Assembly (NCBI GenBank): GCA_046757205.1
Contig: JBHHXR010000068.1
Location: 1-14,576 of the forward strand
Length of the DNA stretch: 14,576 nt
From: JBHHXR01 sp046757205
GTDB lineage: Bacteria; Pseudomonadota; Alphaproteobacteria; Rhodobacterales; Rhodobacteraceae
Reading direction: 5' to 3'
The notes beneath the pieces are model-generated. The model worked only from the letters and a program-made list of their open reading frames with translations, searched no databases and was not told the origin of the DNA. Positions 1-6,249 of this stretch are shown one piece after another; the first letter of the stretch is position 1, and each line of letters opens with the position of its first letter. The position numbers were made by a program, and so were the translations under genes.

Positions 1-1028
1 ATGACCCTGAGCGCCTGCGGCAGGATGACCAGCCTGGTCGTCAGTGTCGGCCCGAATCCGAGCGCCTTCGCGGCTTCGGTCTGGCCTTTCGATATGGCCT
101 GGATGCCGGCCCGGACGATCTCGGCGATGAAGGCGGCTGTGTAGAGCGACAGCGCCGCGGTCAGCGCAATCAGCGAATTGCGCATGTGAATACCGCCCTT
201 GAAATTGAACCCCTTCAGTTCCGGGTATCCGAGGTGAAATCCGAGCGCGATCAGAACGATCGCCGGCGGTATGAGGATCAGGCACAGGCTCTTCCACCAT
301 GTGACCGGCCGTACGCCGGTCTCCGCCTGCACGCGGTCGGCGTGCCGTTTGACAAAGGACCGCGCCAACAAGCCGAGGGCGAGAACGAAAAGCAGCAGAA
401 CCAACTCGATACTGATGTTGAAAGCGTTGAAAACGTTTATGTCACCCAGCGGGCGGGAGAACAGCGGCTCGGGAATGTAGACGCCGCGGTTGGTGACGGC
501 AACCGAATCGAACATCGACATGTGCGCGGTGGGGTTTTCGCCGCGGAACGCCTTCGGCGGCGGCATGACCTCGATCATGATCGCCATGGTGAAAACGATC
601 CACAGAAGGACAGGCACGTTGCGCAGGCCTTCGACATAGAACGTCATCAGCCGCGCCACGATCCAGTTGTGCGACAGCCGCAGGACGCCGACGAAAACGC
701 CGATGATCGTGGCCGCCGCGCAGCCGAGGGCCGCTACGACGAGCGTATTCAGCAACCCGACGAAGGAAGCCCTGAGATGCGAAGAACGGGAGGTGTATTC
801 GATAAGCCGCTGGTTGATGTCGTAACTCGCCGGCTCGCCGAGGAATCCGAAGCCCAGCGGCTTGCCCAGCGCCGCCAGGTTGCTGGCGGCGTTGTTGACC
901 AGCCAGCCGATCGCCAGCAGGAAACCGATCAGCGCCACCGTCTGGATGGTCAGCGACCGGTACCGCGAATCGTAGAGCAGCATGGAAAGCCGGAAACCGG
1001 CCTTCGGCGGATCTGAAATGGCAGTCAT
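1..1028 (-). CDS. aapQ: General L-amino-acid ABC transporter permease AapQ/BztB, partial (C-terminus beyond window)
   Basis: Inner-membrane permease subunit of the general amino-acid ABC importer (AapJQMP/BztABCD type). My translation of the minus strand from the ATG at 1028 stays open for 342 codons to the window edge. It begins MTAISDPPKAGFRLSMLLYD. A first hydrophobic helix lies near residues 27-45, followed by the long periplasmic segment typical of AapQ/BztB, and further helices with RNVPVLLWIVF near residues 137-147. Near the cut end is the EAA loop that docks on the ATPase: EIVRAGIQAISKGQTEAAKA then LGFG. Only the last part of the protein is missing. It lies 140 bp downstream of aapJ in the same orientation. 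The start is not certain: the Shine-Dalgarno region is only a G-run about 10 nt upstream, and an in-frame GTG three codons earlier (1037) is possible. Family assignment is secure. Confidence 0.93.
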   Translation of the reverse strand, partial: MTAISDPPKAGFRLSMLLYDSRYRSLTIQTVALIGFLLAIGWLVNNAASNLAALGKPLGFGFLGEPASYDINQRLIEYTSRSSHLRASFVGLLNTLVVAALGCAAATIIGVFVGVLRLSHNWIVARLMTFYVEGLRNVPVLLWIVFTMAIMIEVMPPPKAFRGENPTAHMSMFDSVAVTNRGVYIPEPLFSRPLGDINVFNAFNISIELVLLLFVLALGLLARSFVKRHADRVQAETGVRPVTWWKSLCLILIPPAIVLIALGFHLGYPELKGFNFKGGIHMRNSLIALTAALSLYTAAFIAEIVRAGIQAISKGQTEAAKALGFGPTLTTRLVILPQALRV

Positions 1029-1129
1029 CGGCTGCACACCCCCGTCAGTTTCACGCACCGAAACGCCCCCCTCACGGACTATGTTCCGGGGCGCGTCCTT
1101 CGAGCTGTCATCGTAGACAAATCATGGAT

Positions 1130-1156
1130 GAAGGGCGCGAACATGCCGCGCCCTTC
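1130..1156 (-). promoter_or_regulatory. Intercistronic hairpin between aapJ and aapQ
   Basis: A perfect 10-bp inverted repeat (arms 1130-1139, GAAGGGCGCG, and 1147-1156) with a 7-nt loop sits 12 nt after the aapJ stop codon. No T-tract follows on the minus strand, so it is not a standard terminator. Such hairpins after binding-protein genes often protect the upstream message and lower downstream expression, giving more binding protein than permease. That role is inference; the structure is seen directly. Confidence 0.6.
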
Positions 1157-1168
1157 CCCGTGTTCACA

Positions 1169-2185
1169 TCAACGGAACGGCGGCGAATAGATCAGGCCGC
1201 CCTGGGTCCACTGCGCGTTGAGGCCGCGCGGCAGGCCGATCGCCGTGCCTTCGCCGATATGCGCGGCGAAAATCTCGCCGTAGTTGCCTGCTACGGCAAT
1301 CGCCCGCTTGGCCCATTCCTTGTCAAGGCCGAGCATGCCGCCAAGGTCGCCCTCGGTGCCCAGAAGCCGGTTGATCTCGGGGTTGTTGGTCCCTTTCGCC
1401 ATCTCTGCGAGATTGGCCGACGTAACGCCGAGGTCTTCGGCGGTGATCAGCGCGTTCAGCGTCCAGCGGACGAGGTCACCCCACTGGTCGTCACCGTGGC
1501 GCACCAGCGGCCCCAGCGGCTCTTTGGAGATGATTTCCGGCAGCAGCACGTGCTGATCGGCATCCTCGAAAGTGGCGCGCGTCGCGGCGAGGCCGGAACG
1601 GTCCGTGGTGTAGACGTCGCAGGCGCCGGCTAGGTACTGCTGGCGGGCTTCGGCGTTGGTTTCGATCGGAACCGGCTCGTAGCTGAGATTATTGGCGCGG
1701 AAGAAGTCCGCGAGGTTCAGCTCGGTGGTGGTGCCGGTCTGGATGCAGACCGTGGCGCCGTCAAGCTCCTTGGCGGACGTGACGCCGAGGTCCTTGCGGA
1801 CCATGAAGCCCTGACCGTCATAGTAGTTGACGCCGACGAAGGTGAACTTCAGGTCGACATCGCGGCTGAAGGTCCACGTGGTGTTGCGCGCCAGCATGTC
1901 GATTTCGCCCGAGGCCAGCGCCGTGAAGCGCGTCTTGCCGGTGGTCGGGGTGAAGTCGACGGCTTCGCTGTCGCCGAGAACGGCGGCAGCGACGGCGCGG
2001 CACACGGCAACGTCAAAACCGTCCCAGTGGCCGTTCGCATCCGGTGCCGCAAAGCCCACGAGGCCCGTCGACACACCGCATTTCAGCTTGCCGGCCGCTT
2101 TCACGTCGTCAAGCGTTCCCGCCGAAGCAATGCCGGCCACGAGGCCTGCGGCTGCGAGCGAGCCAATAAATATCGTTTTCTTCAT
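1169..2185 (-). CDS. aapJ: General L-amino-acid ABC transporter periplasmic binding protein AapJ/BztA
   Basis: Periplasmic solute-binding protein that captures L-amino acids and delivers them to the AapQM permease. The product is 338 aa, the usual length. Residues 1-22 form a Sec signal peptide (MKK, hydrophobic core, ASA then GTLDDV). The mature protein carries family-typical stretches: KLKCGVSTGLVGFAAPD, RFTALASGEIDML followed by RNTTWT, YYDGQGFMVRK, VCIQTGTTTELNLADFF, CDVYTTDRSGL, LPEIISKEPLGPLVR and a C-terminal LIYSPPFR. The start ATG at 2185 is chosen because it begins the signal peptide and has AGGAAGAGG a few nt upstream. The same frame is open for 57 more codons upstream, but those run through the leader and promoter region. 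It is the first gene of its operon, followed by a strong hairpin and aapQ. Regulation may involve the structured leader described separately. Confidence 0.96.
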   Translation of the reverse strand: MKKTIFIGSLAAAGLVAGIASAGTLDDVKAAGKLKCGVSTGLVGFAAPDANGHWDGFDVAVCRAVAAAVLGDSEAVDFTPTTGKTRFTALASGEIDMLARNTTWTFSRDVDLKFTFVGVNYYDGQGFMVRKDLGVTSAKELDGATVCIQTGTTTELNLADFFRANNLSYEPVPIETNAEARQQYLAGACDVYTTDRSGLAATRATFEDADQHVLLPEIISKEPLGPLVRHGDDQWGDLVRWTLNALITAEDLGVTSANLAEMAKGTNNPEINRLLGTEGDLGGMLGLDKEWAKRAIAVAGNYGEIFAAHIGEGTAIGLPRGLNAQWTQGGLIYSPPFR

Positions 2186-2216
2186 TTTTACCTCTTCCTG
2201 GTGGTCCAACCCTTGG

Positions 2217-2245
2217 GGGCCGGGTCTCCGGCCCTGTTGGCCGGA
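2217..2245 (-). promoter_or_regulatory. aapJ mRNA leader with two mutually exclusive GC-rich hairpins
   Basis: Read on the minus strand, hairpin A pairs 2245-2239 (TCCGGCC) with 2233-2227 (GGCCGGA) around a 5-nt loop. Hairpin B pairs 2234-2228 (GGGCCGG) with 2223-2217 (CCGGCCC) around a 4-nt loop. Both have 7-bp perfect stems and share bases 2228-2233, so only one can form at a time. A third small stem (CCAA/TTGG, 2207-2217) lies just before the Shine-Dalgarno of aapJ. The layout resembles an attenuation or translational switch, but there is no U-tract, and GC-rich DNA can form such stems by chance. Confidence 0.45.
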
Positions 2246-2280
2246 CTCTATTTTGCCTTCCGTTTTAAAAGGCGCCCGCA

Positions 2281-2310
2281 AGTGTGGCCAAACATGACTA
2301 TAAAGGTCAA
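2281..2310 (-). promoter_or_regulatory. Candidate sigma-70-type promoter of aapJ
   Basis: On the minus strand TTGACC (2310-2305) is followed after 18 nt by CACACT (2286-2281). The -35 box matches 5 of 6 consensus bases and the -10 box 3 of 6, which is common in alphaproteobacterial promoters. It would give a leader of about 90 nt before the aapJ ATG. The 223-bp gap between the ATP12 gene and aapJ is the largest in the window, which fits a new transcription unit. Confidence 0.45.
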
Positions 2311-2408
2311 GCCTTGAAAGGTACCGGAACCACAAAGATTCAGGGCAAAAGCGCACAGTTTCTGCGTCTCGGGCGAATCCGCATCAAGGCGTTACCGCTA
2401 TGAGGTCG

Positions 2409-3125
2409 CTACCGGCCCTCCCGGGTACATGACAAAAACCTGACAGCGTGATGAAAATCAGCCCTTTTCGCTTCCGCCAGAACGGTCGCGTCCGGGTCTT
2501 CGCCCCATTGCTCGATCTGCCATGTTTCGTCGACCCGTGACCGCTCCCACGCCTCCGCCGCCGGCAGATGCCGTTCGGCCACGGCCAGGGCGATTACCAG
2601 CGAACCGGTCAGCGTCACCAGATCGTGAAACGCCATCAGTTCGAAATCGTCCAGCCGCGCCACGTGGTCGTGAAGCCTTGCCAGGGCATCCTGGTCCTGG
2701 GCCCGGAACATGACGCCGGTGACCGGACGCAGTCGAACGTCCAGTTCCGTTCTCAGCCACGCCAGCAGCGGATCCCACGCCGCCGCCTGCCGGTCCGACA
2801 GCGACTGCGGACCGCCGGCGCGATAGCACACCAGATCGGTCGCGCCGTAGCCGCTCAGCATCGCGGCGATTTCCCCGTGGCTGCCGCGGACCTTGTCGAT
2901 GGCGGAATTGGCCAGCCGCGTAATGGGCATCCGCGACGCTTCTATTTCCGCCTCGACGCCGCGCCATTCGGCGGCCACCGCTTCCGCCAGCGCCCGGGTC
3001 GGCAATTCCAGCACGGCACCGGCGGGGGTCCGGATCGGGCGGCCGTCCAGCGTCACGCCGAACCCCGCCGCCGCCGGGACCAGCGACGCTTCCGCCCAGA
3101 ACCTGCGGCGGCGCATCACGCTCAT
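2409..3125 (-). CDS. ATP12-family F1-ATPase assembly chaperone
   Basis: ATP12-family protein, 238 aa. In mitochondria Atp12 binds the F1 alpha subunit before F1 assembly; the alphaproteobacterial homologues are presumed to do the same in the cytoplasm. Visible family features are the N-terminal RRRRFW segment, the beta-rich FGVTLDGRPIRTPAG (residues 22-36), LPTRALAEAVAAEW (41-54), the MPITRLANSAID stretch (66-77), FHDLVTLTGSLVIALAV (166-182) and the C-terminal SRVDETWQIEQWGEDPDA (196-213). The ATG at 3125 overlaps the stop of the HAD phosphatase gene by 4 bp (ATGA), so translation is probably coupled. It is the last gene of the crcB operon. ATP12 genes next to RluC-type and HAD genes are common in alphaproteobacteria. 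Confidence 0.92.
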   Translation of the reverse strand: MSVMRRRRFWAEASLVPAAAGFGVTLDGRPIRTPAGAVLELPTRALAEAVAAEWRGVEAEIEASRMPITRLANSAIDKVRGSHGEIAAMLSGYGATDLVCYRAGGPQSLSDRQAAAWDPLLAWLRTELDVRLRPVTGVMFRAQDQDALARLHDHVARLDDFELMAFHDLVTLTGSLVIALAVAERHLPAAEAWERSRVDETWQIEQWGEDPDATVLAEAKRADFHHAVRFLSCTREGR

Positions 3126-3799
3126 CGGCCGCTCTCCGACAATTCGTTCAGCAATTCGCCGAAGTCCGCAACAACGGCATCCGCTCCGGCCGCGCGCAGG
3201 CGATCTTCATCGTGATAGCCCCAACAGACGCCGATGGTCCGGACCCCGGCCGCGCGGCCCATGGCGACGTCGAATTCGGTGTCTCCGACCATGACGCCGT
3301 CCGGGGCATCGATACCGGTCTCCGCCAGCGCCGTTTCGATCATCGAAGGATGCGGCTTCGACGGGTGATCGTCGGCGGCCTGGCAGGTCGTGAAAAACCC
3401 CTGCAACCGGTGCATGTCGAGGCAATGGTCGAGCCCGCGCCGGGCCTTTCCCGTGGCCACGCCGAGCAGCGTGCCGGCCTCGTCGCGCAGCCGCTCCAGC
3501 GCCGCCCGCGCGCCCGGGTAGAGCGGCGAGTTGCCGGCCCCGCCATGTTCCGCCCGGATCGCGACGAAGCCGCTGCGGTAGGCGTCGACGAGATCCCGCC
3601 GGGTTTCCGCTCCCAGTTCGGGCGCCAGCTCGCGCATCGCTTCGGGAAGCGACAGCCCGACGATCGACAGGGTCCTTTCGCGTTCCGGCGCCGCGTGTCC
3701 CAGCGTCTCGAAGGCGCGCCGCATGGAGGCCACGATGACGTTCTGGCTGTCGATCAGCGTGCCGTCCATGTCGAAGATGACCAGCCTGCCGCCTGTCAT
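3122..3799 (-). CDS. HAD-superfamily phosphatase (phosphoglycolate-phosphatase-like)
   Basis: HAD-family hydrolase of 225 aa, expected to remove phosphate from a small metabolite; the substrate cannot be read from sequence. All four HAD motifs are present: motif I FDMDGTLID with nucleophile Asp10 and Asp12; motif II VATGK with Thr116; motif III Lys148 in SKPHP; motif IV VGDTEFD with Asp173 and Asp177 for Mg2+. Residues 15-85 form the helical C1 cap typical of Gph/PGP-like enzymes. The ATG at 3799 overlaps the stop of the upstream pseudouridine synthase gene by 4 bp (3796-3799), and the stop overlaps the ATP12 start. The frame is open far upstream inside the synthase gene, but that part is out-of-frame shadow. 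Phosphoglycolate phosphatase is one possibility; no other specificity can be excluded. Confidence 0.92.
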   Translation of the reverse strand: MTGGRLVIFDMDGTLIDSQNVIVASMRRAFETLGHAAPERERTLSIVGLSLPEAMRELAPELGAETRRDLVDAYRSGFVAIRAEHGGAGNSPLYPGARAALERLRDEAGTLLGVATGKARRGLDHCLDMHRLQGFFTTCQAADDHPSKPHPSMIETALAETGIDAPDGVMVGDTEFDVAMGRAAGVRTIGVCWGYHDEDRLRAAGADAVVADFGELLNELSESGR

Positions 3800-4842
3800 G
3801 CCGCGTCCTCCGCGAAGGGATCGGATGGCGCATCCGCCGCCTGCCAGCCGAAAAGGTCCCAGGTCCGCGCCATGTGTTCGGGCAACGGCGCGGTCAGCAC
3901 CAGACGCGCGCCGGTGACCGGATGATCGAAGGCCAGCGTGCGCGCATGCAGATGCAGCTTGCGGCTGATGTCGCCGCCCAGCTGCGCCCCCCAGCCCTCG
4001 CCCTCGTTGGTCTGGCGGTTGGTGCCGTACTTGCCGTCGCCGACGATGGGATGGCCGATCTCGGCCATATGGGCCCGAAGCTGGTGCGTGCGACCGGTCA
4101 CCGGCGACAGCGCCACCCAGGCGGCACGGGTTGCCGCCGGCTCGATCACGGCGTATTCGCTGACCGCACGTTTGGCGCCCGGCGTGCCGGGCACGGCGTC
4201 GGGGTGGACATTGATCATCTTTTCGCCGGCACCGTGCGGCCCGTGACCGGGCGCCTTGAGCAGACCGGTGGTGATCATCCCGCGGCGCGGCGAGGGTACG
4301 CCGGCGGTCACCGCCCAGTAGATCTTGCGCGTCCCGCGCTTCCGGAACTCGCGGGTCAGGGCCGCCGCCGCCGTCGCCGAACGCGCCAGCAGAAGAACGC
4401 CGGAGGTGTCCTTGTCCAGCCGGTGCACCAGCCGCGGTCTTTCCGCCGCCCCGAAGCGCAGCGCTTCGGCCAGCCCGTCGACGTGCCGGGTCTGCCGCGA
4501 TCCGCCCTGCACCGGCAGCCCGGCCGGCTTGTTGAGCGCCAGCACATGGTCGTCGCGGAAAATCACGCATCGCCGGATCATCGCGGCATCGGCTTCGCTG
4601 ACGGCCGGGGGAGCCGGCTGCGCCGGGGCGTCGGCATCCGGCAGCGGGGGAACCCGCAACTTCTGACCTTGCGACAGGCGGCTCGCCGGGCGGACACGCC
4701 CACCGTCGACACGGATTTCGCCGCGGCGGCAGAGCTTTTCGATACGCCCCTGCGTGACATGCGGAAACCGTTTGCGGAACCACCTGTCCAGCCGCTGGCC
4801 GTCGCCCCCGGCATCGACCTCGATCACCTGGACCCCGCTCAT
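3796..4842 (-). CDS. RluC/RluD-family (RluA superfamily) 23S rRNA pseudouridine synthase
   Basis: Enzyme that isomerises specific uridines, most likely in 23S rRNA, to pseudouridine. The product is 348 aa. An N-terminal S4 RNA-binding domain covers roughly residues 15-65 (QRLDRWFRKRFPHVTQGRIE, then CRRGEIRVDGGRV). The catalytic domain follows from about residue 90, with LALNKPAGLPVQGG (101-114) and motif II LVHRLDKDTSGVLLLAR (138-154), in which Asp143 is the expected catalytic residue. VTGRTHQLRAHMA (248-260) and the C-terminal HLHARTLAFDHPVTGARL fit the RluC/RluD branch. Start ATG at 4842 overlaps the crcB stop by 4 bp (ATGA). There is no strong Shine-Dalgarno, so coupling to crcB is likely. 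RluC (positions 955, 2504 and 2580 in E. coli) is the best guess but RluD-like specificity is not excluded. Confidence 0.93.
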   Translation of the reverse strand: MSGVQVIEVDAGGDGQRLDRWFRKRFPHVTQGRIEKLCRRGEIRVDGGRVRPASRLSQGQKLRVPPLPDADAPAQPAPPAVSEADAAMIRRCVIFRDDHVLALNKPAGLPVQGGSRQTRHVDGLAEALRFGAAERPRLVHRLDKDTSGVLLLARSATAAAALTREFRKRGTRKIYWAVTAGVPSPRRGMITTGLLKAPGHGPHGAGEKMINVHPDAVPGTPGAKRAVSEYAVIEPAATRAAWVALSPVTGRTHQLRAHMAEIGHPIVGDGKYGTNRQTNEGEGWGAQLGGDISRKLHLHARTLAFDHPVTGARLVLTAPLPEHMARTWDLFGWQAADAPSDPFAEDAA

Positions 4843-5222
4843 AGCCAGACGAGCCGCGCCAGCCACACGCCGACCAGCAGCGCCCCGATCGACAACCCGA
4901 CCGAAACCGCCACGTAGATCACCGCCGCCTCGGGCCGGCCCCTCTCCAGAAGGTGCATGAAATCCAGCGAAAAAGCGGAAAACGTGGTGAACCCGCCGAG
5001 AAACCCGGTCATCAGGACCGGCGCCCAGCGTTCTCCGCCCGGCATCCCGCGGTCCAGCAGGTAGACCACCACCGCGCCCATCGCGAACGAGCCCAGCACG
5101 TTGACCAGAAGCGTTCCGAACGGAAAGAACGCGCCGCCAGCCCGCGCCGCCATTTCCACAACCAGATACCGTCCGGCCGCGCCAAGGGCGCCCCCCAACG
5201 CGATCTGAAGCAAAACGGGCAT
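4839..5222 (-). CDS. crcB: Fluoride efflux channel CrcB/Fluc
   Basis: Small inner-membrane fluoride channel that works as a dual-topology dimer and exports toxic F-. The product is 127 aa with four hydrophobic helices (about residues 2-20, 31-57, 65-88 and 95-123). Family motifs are GGALGAAGRY near the N-terminus, GTLLVNVLGSFAMG with the pore Asn, and GFLGGFTTFSAFSLD with the Phe-box and the central Na+-site region. The ATG at 5222 is preferred because AAGG lies 8 nt upstream; a GTG three codons earlier (5231) would sit directly on that Shine-Dalgarno. It is the first gene of the coupled crcB - pseudouridine synthase - HAD - ATP12 operon. I see no fluoride (crcB) riboswitch in the upstream 100 bp. 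Confidence 0.94.
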   Translation of the reverse strand: MPVLLQIALGGALGAAGRYLVVEMAARAGGAFFPFGTLLVNVLGSFAMGAVVVYLLDRGMPGGERWAPVLMTGFLGGFTTFSAFSLDFMHLLERGRPEAAVIYVAVSVGLSIGALLVGVWLARLVWL

Positions 5223-5260
5223 TCGCCGCACCTTTCCGAAACCGACACACTCGGTCCTGC

Positions 5261-5289
5261 CTCACACCGCGCCGCCGCGCGAATGTCAA
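5261..5289 (-). promoter_or_regulatory. Candidate promoter of the crcB operon
   Basis: On the minus strand a perfect -35 TTGACA (5289-5284) is followed after 17 nt by TGTGAG (5266-5261), which matches the -10 consensus at 3 of 6 positions. It would give a leader of about 30 nt before crcB. A 6-bp stem (GCCCGC 5290-5295 with 5321-5326) lies directly upstream, spanning the end of the preceding BLUF gene. The -35 box is convincing, the -10 box weak. Confidence 0.5.
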
Positions 5290-5325
5290 GCCCGCAAAGC
5301 GACCGCGCCGGCAGCCTGGTGCGGG

Positions 5326-5730
5326 CTACGCGCGGCGGAAATATATCGGGACCACCTTGTCGGCATCCTCCGACCGCGCGCGCGCGTCCTGCGGGACGTT
5401 GTCAATGCTGGACGAGAATCCGACGATCTTCCAGCCGTCGAAAGTGCGTTCGGCAATACGCTCGAACCGCTTTACCTCGATGTTGTTGTGGCGACCGTCG
5501 GCGACAATCCGCGCCACCAGCCGCAGTACGTGCTCGTGCGGGCCCTCGATCACTTCCTGAAACCGGCCGTCCGAGAATATCAGCAAGCCCGAGATTTCGT
5601 GCGCCAGGTTGTTGGACCAGGCCTGGCGAACGATCTGACCGATCTCGAAAGGCGACAGCCCGGGGCGGGCATCGCTGACATAGGCAAAGGTGACAAGACC
5701 GCACCCGCCGATATCGCCGTTCGAATCCAC
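5326..5730 (-). CDS. Single-domain BLUF protein with Glu at the photoactive Gln position
   Basis: Short BLUF-type (FAD blue-light sensor fold) protein, 134 aa, probably cytoplasmic. Aligned by eye from memory to cyanobacterial PixD (offset +9), it keeps the redox Tyr (Tyr17, PixD Tyr8), the flavin-binding Asn pair (Asn40-Asn41), Arg74 (PixD Arg65) and Trp100 (PixD Trp91). The fold markers EISGLLIFSDGRF, IEGP and ADGRHNN are also kept. The Gln essential for the normal photocycle (PixD Gln50, AppA Gln63) is replaced by Glu59, with a Gln one residue earlier (Gln58). The start is GTG at 5730, since a TAG stop lies in frame two codons upstream; the Shine-Dalgarno is poor. It follows the other BLUF gene after 34 bp, probably co-transcribed. 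No output domain is present. Light sensing is not assured. Confidence 0.8.
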   Translation of the reverse strand: MDSNGDIGGCGLVTFAYVSDARPGLSPFEIGQIVRQAWSNNLAHEISGLLIFSDGRFQEVIEGPHEHVLRLVARIVADGRHNNIEVKRFERIAERTFDGWKIVGFSSSIDNVPQDARARSEDADKVVPIYFRRA

Positions 5731-5764
5731 GCCCTATTCCCGCAAACCGCTCTCAGATGCCATT

Positions 5765-6142
5765 TCACACGCAACCCGATCTTCGGGCGCTCTGCATTTC
5801 GCGCGCCAGCCGGTCGCCCAGGGGGATACCCAGGACCAGCGGCATCCCGCCATGGATGGTGCCGTAATGCCAGTTGGCAAATCGTCGCCGCTGCGCGGCC
5901 TCCTCGAACCGGATCGTAAGGCTGCTATGCCTGCTGTCGCTGACGATCTGTTCCATCAGGCCGAACAGCACCTCTTCGGCCCCTTCCATGAAAGAGGTGA
6001 AAGCGGTGTCCTCGGACAACAGGAACCCGGTAATTCCCAAGCCTGCGTTGCGCTCGCGGTAGCGCCGCTCGTCGCGGGCGAACGCTTCGGCGTCGAACGC
6101 CGGCGTCTTTTCGCTCCGAAACACCAACTGGACCAGCGACAC
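5765..6142 (-). CDS. Degenerate single-domain BLUF-like protein lacking photocycle Tyr and Gln
   Basis: BLUF-fold protein of 125 aa. From the GTG at 6142 (MSLVQLVFRS) its numbering matches PixD without offset. Phe8 replaces Tyr8, Arg31-Asn32 replaces Asn-Asn, Ser50 replaces the photoactive Gln, Gln65 replaces Arg65, while Trp91 is kept. Fold markers are GLGITGFLLSEDTAF, FMEG and SDSRHSS, then RRRFANWH. The GTG start is chosen because it has GGTGGA at 6149-6154 with 6-nt spacing and fits the family N-terminus. An upstream TTG at 6184 would add 14 residues with a badly placed Shine-Dalgarno. The protein may fold like a BLUF domain but should not undergo the standard Tyr/Gln photochemistry; a structural, redox or partner-binding role is possible. 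It lies 34 bp before the second BLUF gene and after rarA. No further domain is seen. Confidence 0.75.
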   Translation of the reverse strand: MSLVQLVFRSEKTPAFDAEAFARDERRYRERNAGLGITGFLLSEDTAFTSFMEGAEEVLFGLMEQIVSDSRHSSLTIRFEEAAQRRRFANWHYGTIHGGMPLVLGIPLGDRLAREMQSARRSGCV

Positions 6143-6148
6143 AAGCGT

Positions 6149-6154
6149 TCCACC
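6149..6154 (-). promoter_or_regulatory. Ribosome-binding site deciding the GTG start of the first BLUF gene
   Basis: GGTGGA on the minus strand lies 6 nt before the GTG at 6142. It favours this start over the TTG at 6184 and agrees with the N-terminus of known BLUF proteins. Confidence 0.5.
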
Positions 6155-6196
6155 CGACAGAAGTTGACAAGCCTTTATGCGCAAAGCCCTCGAACG

Positions 6197-6225
6197 CTAT
6201 CATCAATTTTCAAAAACTCTAACAA
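6197..6225 (-). promoter_or_regulatory. A/T-rich gap with weak promoter candidate for the BLUF gene pair
   Basis: The stretch around 6203-6232 is strikingly A/T-rich for this GC-rich window. On the minus strand TTGTTA (6225-6220) and TGATAG (6202-6197) are 17 nt apart, but the second box matches the -10 consensus poorly. A 4-bp stem (CGCC/GGCG, 6238-6249) followed by a T-run at 6224-6229 could also serve as a weak rarA terminator. The stretch probably separates rarA from the BLUF genes. Confidence 0.25.
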
Positions 6226-6249
6226 AAAATAGGTTAACGCCTCGCGGCG

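Noticed and set aside
186..1016. Plus-strand open frame of 276 codons opposite aapQ
   Set aside because: The minus strand encodes an unmistakable ABC permease continuously through this region; the plus-strand product is charged, repetitive and unlike any family.
1035..1037. GTG at 1037 as the aapQ start
   Set aside because: It would sit directly on the G-rich Shine-Dalgarno candidate; the ATG at 1028 is preferred, though not certain.
2281..2300. TGGC...TTGC element on the minus strand upstream of aapJ as a sigma-54 promoter
   Set aside because: The GG and GC pairs are 8 nt apart instead of the required 10, so the -24/-12 geometry is wrong.
4843..5289. N-terminal extension of the pseudouridine synthase through the crcB region
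   Set aside because: The frame is open, but the S4 domain starts shortly after the ATG at 4842 and crcB is clearly coded in another frame over the same bases.
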